From Thermoleophilum album (GTDB lineage Bacteria; Actinomycetota; Thermoleophilia; Solirubrobacterales; Thermoleophilaceae), in NCBI RefSeq assembly GCF_900108055.1, contig NZ_FNWJ01000002.1:444382-508381 (forward strand): a stretch of 64,000 nt of DNA. The letters are read 5' to 3'. The translations under genes were made by a program, and so were the position numbers. Shown here one piece after another: positions 62,893 to 64,000 of this stretch (its first letter is position 1; the number at the start of each line of letters is the position of its first letter). The notes below the pieces were generated by a model. That model saw only the letters and a program-made list of their open reading frames with translations. It searched no databases and was not told the origin of the DNA.

Positions 62893-63230
62893 CGGCTGTA
62901 CACGTGCCTGTGAGCAGTACTCCGGCGAGCGGCCTGCGGGCCCTCTCCGACACCGAGGTCCCGCGCCCGGTGCGGCAGGCCGGTCGTGAGGCGGTCACGC
63001 TCTATCGGGCAGCCGTCACCTTCGAGTCGCTGCTGGTGAAGGAGCTTCTGGGCGCTTCGGGCGTCCTCGATTCGCTGAGCGCCGCACACCCGCTGCTCGG
63101 CGACCAGGCCGCCGAGGCGCTGGTCGGCGGCGTCGCCAACGGCGGCGGACTTGGCCTAGCGGAGCAGCTCTACCGCGCTCTCGCCGAGGCCGCAGGAGTA
63201 GCCACCAAGCATGCGGGAGGCGCCCGGTGA
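62889..63230 (+). CDS. flgJ: Rod-capping protein, FlgJ N-domain only
   Basis: A 113-residue protein with the FlgJ rod-binding domain: AVTFESLLVKELLGASGVLD and LLGDQAAEALVGGVANGGGLGLAEQLYRAL (in pieces). The muramidase half of proteobacterial FlgJ is missing; that job may fall to the separate transglycosylase (43849) and CHAP hydrolase (26423). GTGA overlaps on both sides. Confidence 0.87.
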   Translation: MTAVHVPVSSTPASGLRALSDTEVPRPVRQAGREAVTLYRAAVTFESLLVKELLGASGVLDSLSAAHPLLGDQAAEALVGGVANGGGLGLAEQLYRALAEAAGVATKHAGGAR

Positions 63231-63796
63231 TCAGCGATCGCGCACCCGCCAACGGCAGGCAAAGCGTGTTGAGCGCACCACCGCGACCGGTCAGGGCAGC
63301 GGCGACACTCGGTGGGCGGCTCAACGATCACCTCGAGCGGCAGCTAGCGGCCGCTCGGCGACTGCTCGCCTGCGTGCTCGAGCAGGGACAGGCGATCCGC
63401 GACCGCGCGGTCGACCGCACGGTCGAAGCGGCCGCCGCAATCCGCAACGAGGTGGCCGCGCGCGAGCGGCTCGAGGAGGAGCGTGCGCTGCTGCTCGCCG
63501 AGGCAGGTCGCGAGCTCGGGGTCTTGCCCGAACAGGTAACGCTCGAGCGGATCTGCGCGCTTTTGCCAGCTACTGAGGCCGATCAGGCGCGCCGCTTGTC
63601 GACCGAGCTGCGCGGCATCCTCGCCGAGATCTCGCGCGAACACCACACCAACCGCGTGTTGCTGCGCCAAGAGCTGGCCTTCCTGGAGCACCTGCTGCGC
63701 CTCGCAGCAGGCCCCCAAGGTGCCGCATACCGCCCGGATGGTGATCCCGTGGCACCCGCGCCAACCGTTCAGACGGTGATCGATCGGAGGGCCTAG
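63227..63796 (+). CDS. flgN: FlgN-family chaperone
   Basis: A 189-residue helical protein. LNDHLERQLAAARRLLACVLEQGQAIRDR and ERLEEERALLLAEAGRELGVLPEQVTLERICALLP (in pieces), then NRVLLRQELAFLEHLL, fit FlgN, the chaperone of the hook-filament junction proteins FlgK and FlgL. In Firmicutes and Proteobacteria flgM normally precedes flgN; no flgM is found here. Confidence 0.82.
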   Translation: MISDRAPANGRQSVLSAPPRPVRAAATLGGRLNDHLERQLAAARRLLACVLEQGQAIRDRAVDRTVEAAAAIRNEVAARERLEEERALLLAEAGRELGVLPEQVTLERICALLPATEADQARRLSTELRGILAEISREHHTNRVLLRQELAFLEHLLRLAAGPQGAAYRPDGDPVAPAPTVQTVIDRRA

Positions 63797-63799
63797 ACG

Positions 63800-64000
63800 A
63801 TGCCGACGATCTCCACCTTCCTCGGACTGCAAACAGCCCTGCGCGGCCTGCTGGCGCACCAGCGCGCGTTGGACGTGACCTCGCACAACGTCAGCAACGC
63901 CAACGCTGCCGGCTACACCCGCCAGGAGGCGGTACTCGGCGCTTCGCTGCCGTTGGAGCTGATGCCGGTGCAAACGCAGACGTTCGGTGGCGCGCAGCTC
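63800..64000 (+). CDS. flgK: Hook-filament junction protein FlgK, N-terminal part (cut by window edge)
   Basis: The first 67 codons, from the ATG at 63800-63802. The translation has TISTFLGLQTALRGLLAHQR and LDVTSHNVSNANAAGYTRQEAVL, the FlgK N-terminal signature. It follows flgN by 3 bases. The rest lies to the right; flgL, and possibly fliW and csrA, would be expected after it. Confidence 0.92.
   Translation, partial: MPTISTFLGLQTALRGLLAHQRALDVTSHNVSNANAAGYTRQEAVLGASLPLELMPVQTQTFGGAQL

Overview
The window is GC-rich, densely packed chromosomal DNA from a flagellated actinobacterium. A deep lineage of class Thermoleophilia is the best guess. Pointers are a GarA-like FHA protein next to an FtsR-type MerR regulator, an RsiG-like anti-sigma protein beside them, WS/DGAT and MMPL genes, and an HTH-membrane-RskA protein of a type I associate with Thermoleophilia. 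The taxonomic call rests on gene content and was not tested by a search. I see no rRNA, tRNA, CRISPR array, insertion sequence or phage gene.

Layout. Positions 1-7756 carry a mixed set: the start of an MMPL transporter, an SDR oxidoreductase, an RlpA-like cell-wall protein behind a clear c-di-AMP (ydaO-yuaA) riboswitch, a wax ester synthase/DGAT, NAD synthetase, a thioesterase and an RskA-like protein. Positions 7793-26293 form a long minus-strand housekeeping array. Read in transcription order it is rpsB-tsf-pyrH-frr-uppS-cdsA-(ABC-class ATPase)-dxr-rseP-(acyl-CoA synthetase)-ispG-proS-pgsA-rsiG-like-FHA-MerR-apt-SRPBCC-alkyl-DHAP synthase-like. Many of these genes overlap by 4 bases.

Positions 26423-64000 are a nearly complete flagellar locus. 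One minus-strand run goes from flgB (52132) to a glycosyltransferase (28173): flgB flgC fliE fliF fliG fliH fliI fliM fliN fliJ, lytic transglycosylase, fliK flgD, flagellar operon protein, flgE flbD motA motB fliL fliN fliO fliP fliQ fliR flhB flhA flhF, PilZ protein, two small genes, glycosyltransferase. fliC and a CHAP hydrolase follow. Upstream lie flaG-fliD-fliS-fliT, a large TPR glycosyltransferase, the FliA/WhiG sigma factor, an FhlB/FliK-like pair, flgF, a secreted hydrolase, and flgG-flgJ-flgN-flgK (flgK cut by the window end). There are no chemotaxis genes, no flhG and no flgM.

How it fits together. Eight flagellar transcription units share a sigma-28-like box of the form CTCAAG-N14-GSCGAWTA, always with 15 bases between TCAA/TAAA and the -10 element. 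Three of these boxes sit 7-8 bases before a start codon, which predicts leaderless mRNAs. The FliA/WhiG sigma gene lies among them. An RsiG-like protein with a c-di-GMP-binding signature is encoded in the housekeeping array, and a PilZ protein closes the flagellar operon. My working model is c-di-GMP control of the flagellar sigma factor by RsiG in place of FlgM, plus PilZ control of the motor. The flagellin leader also has a hairpin with a GGA-containing loop and a GGA in the Shine-Dalgarno sequence, as expected for CsrA control.
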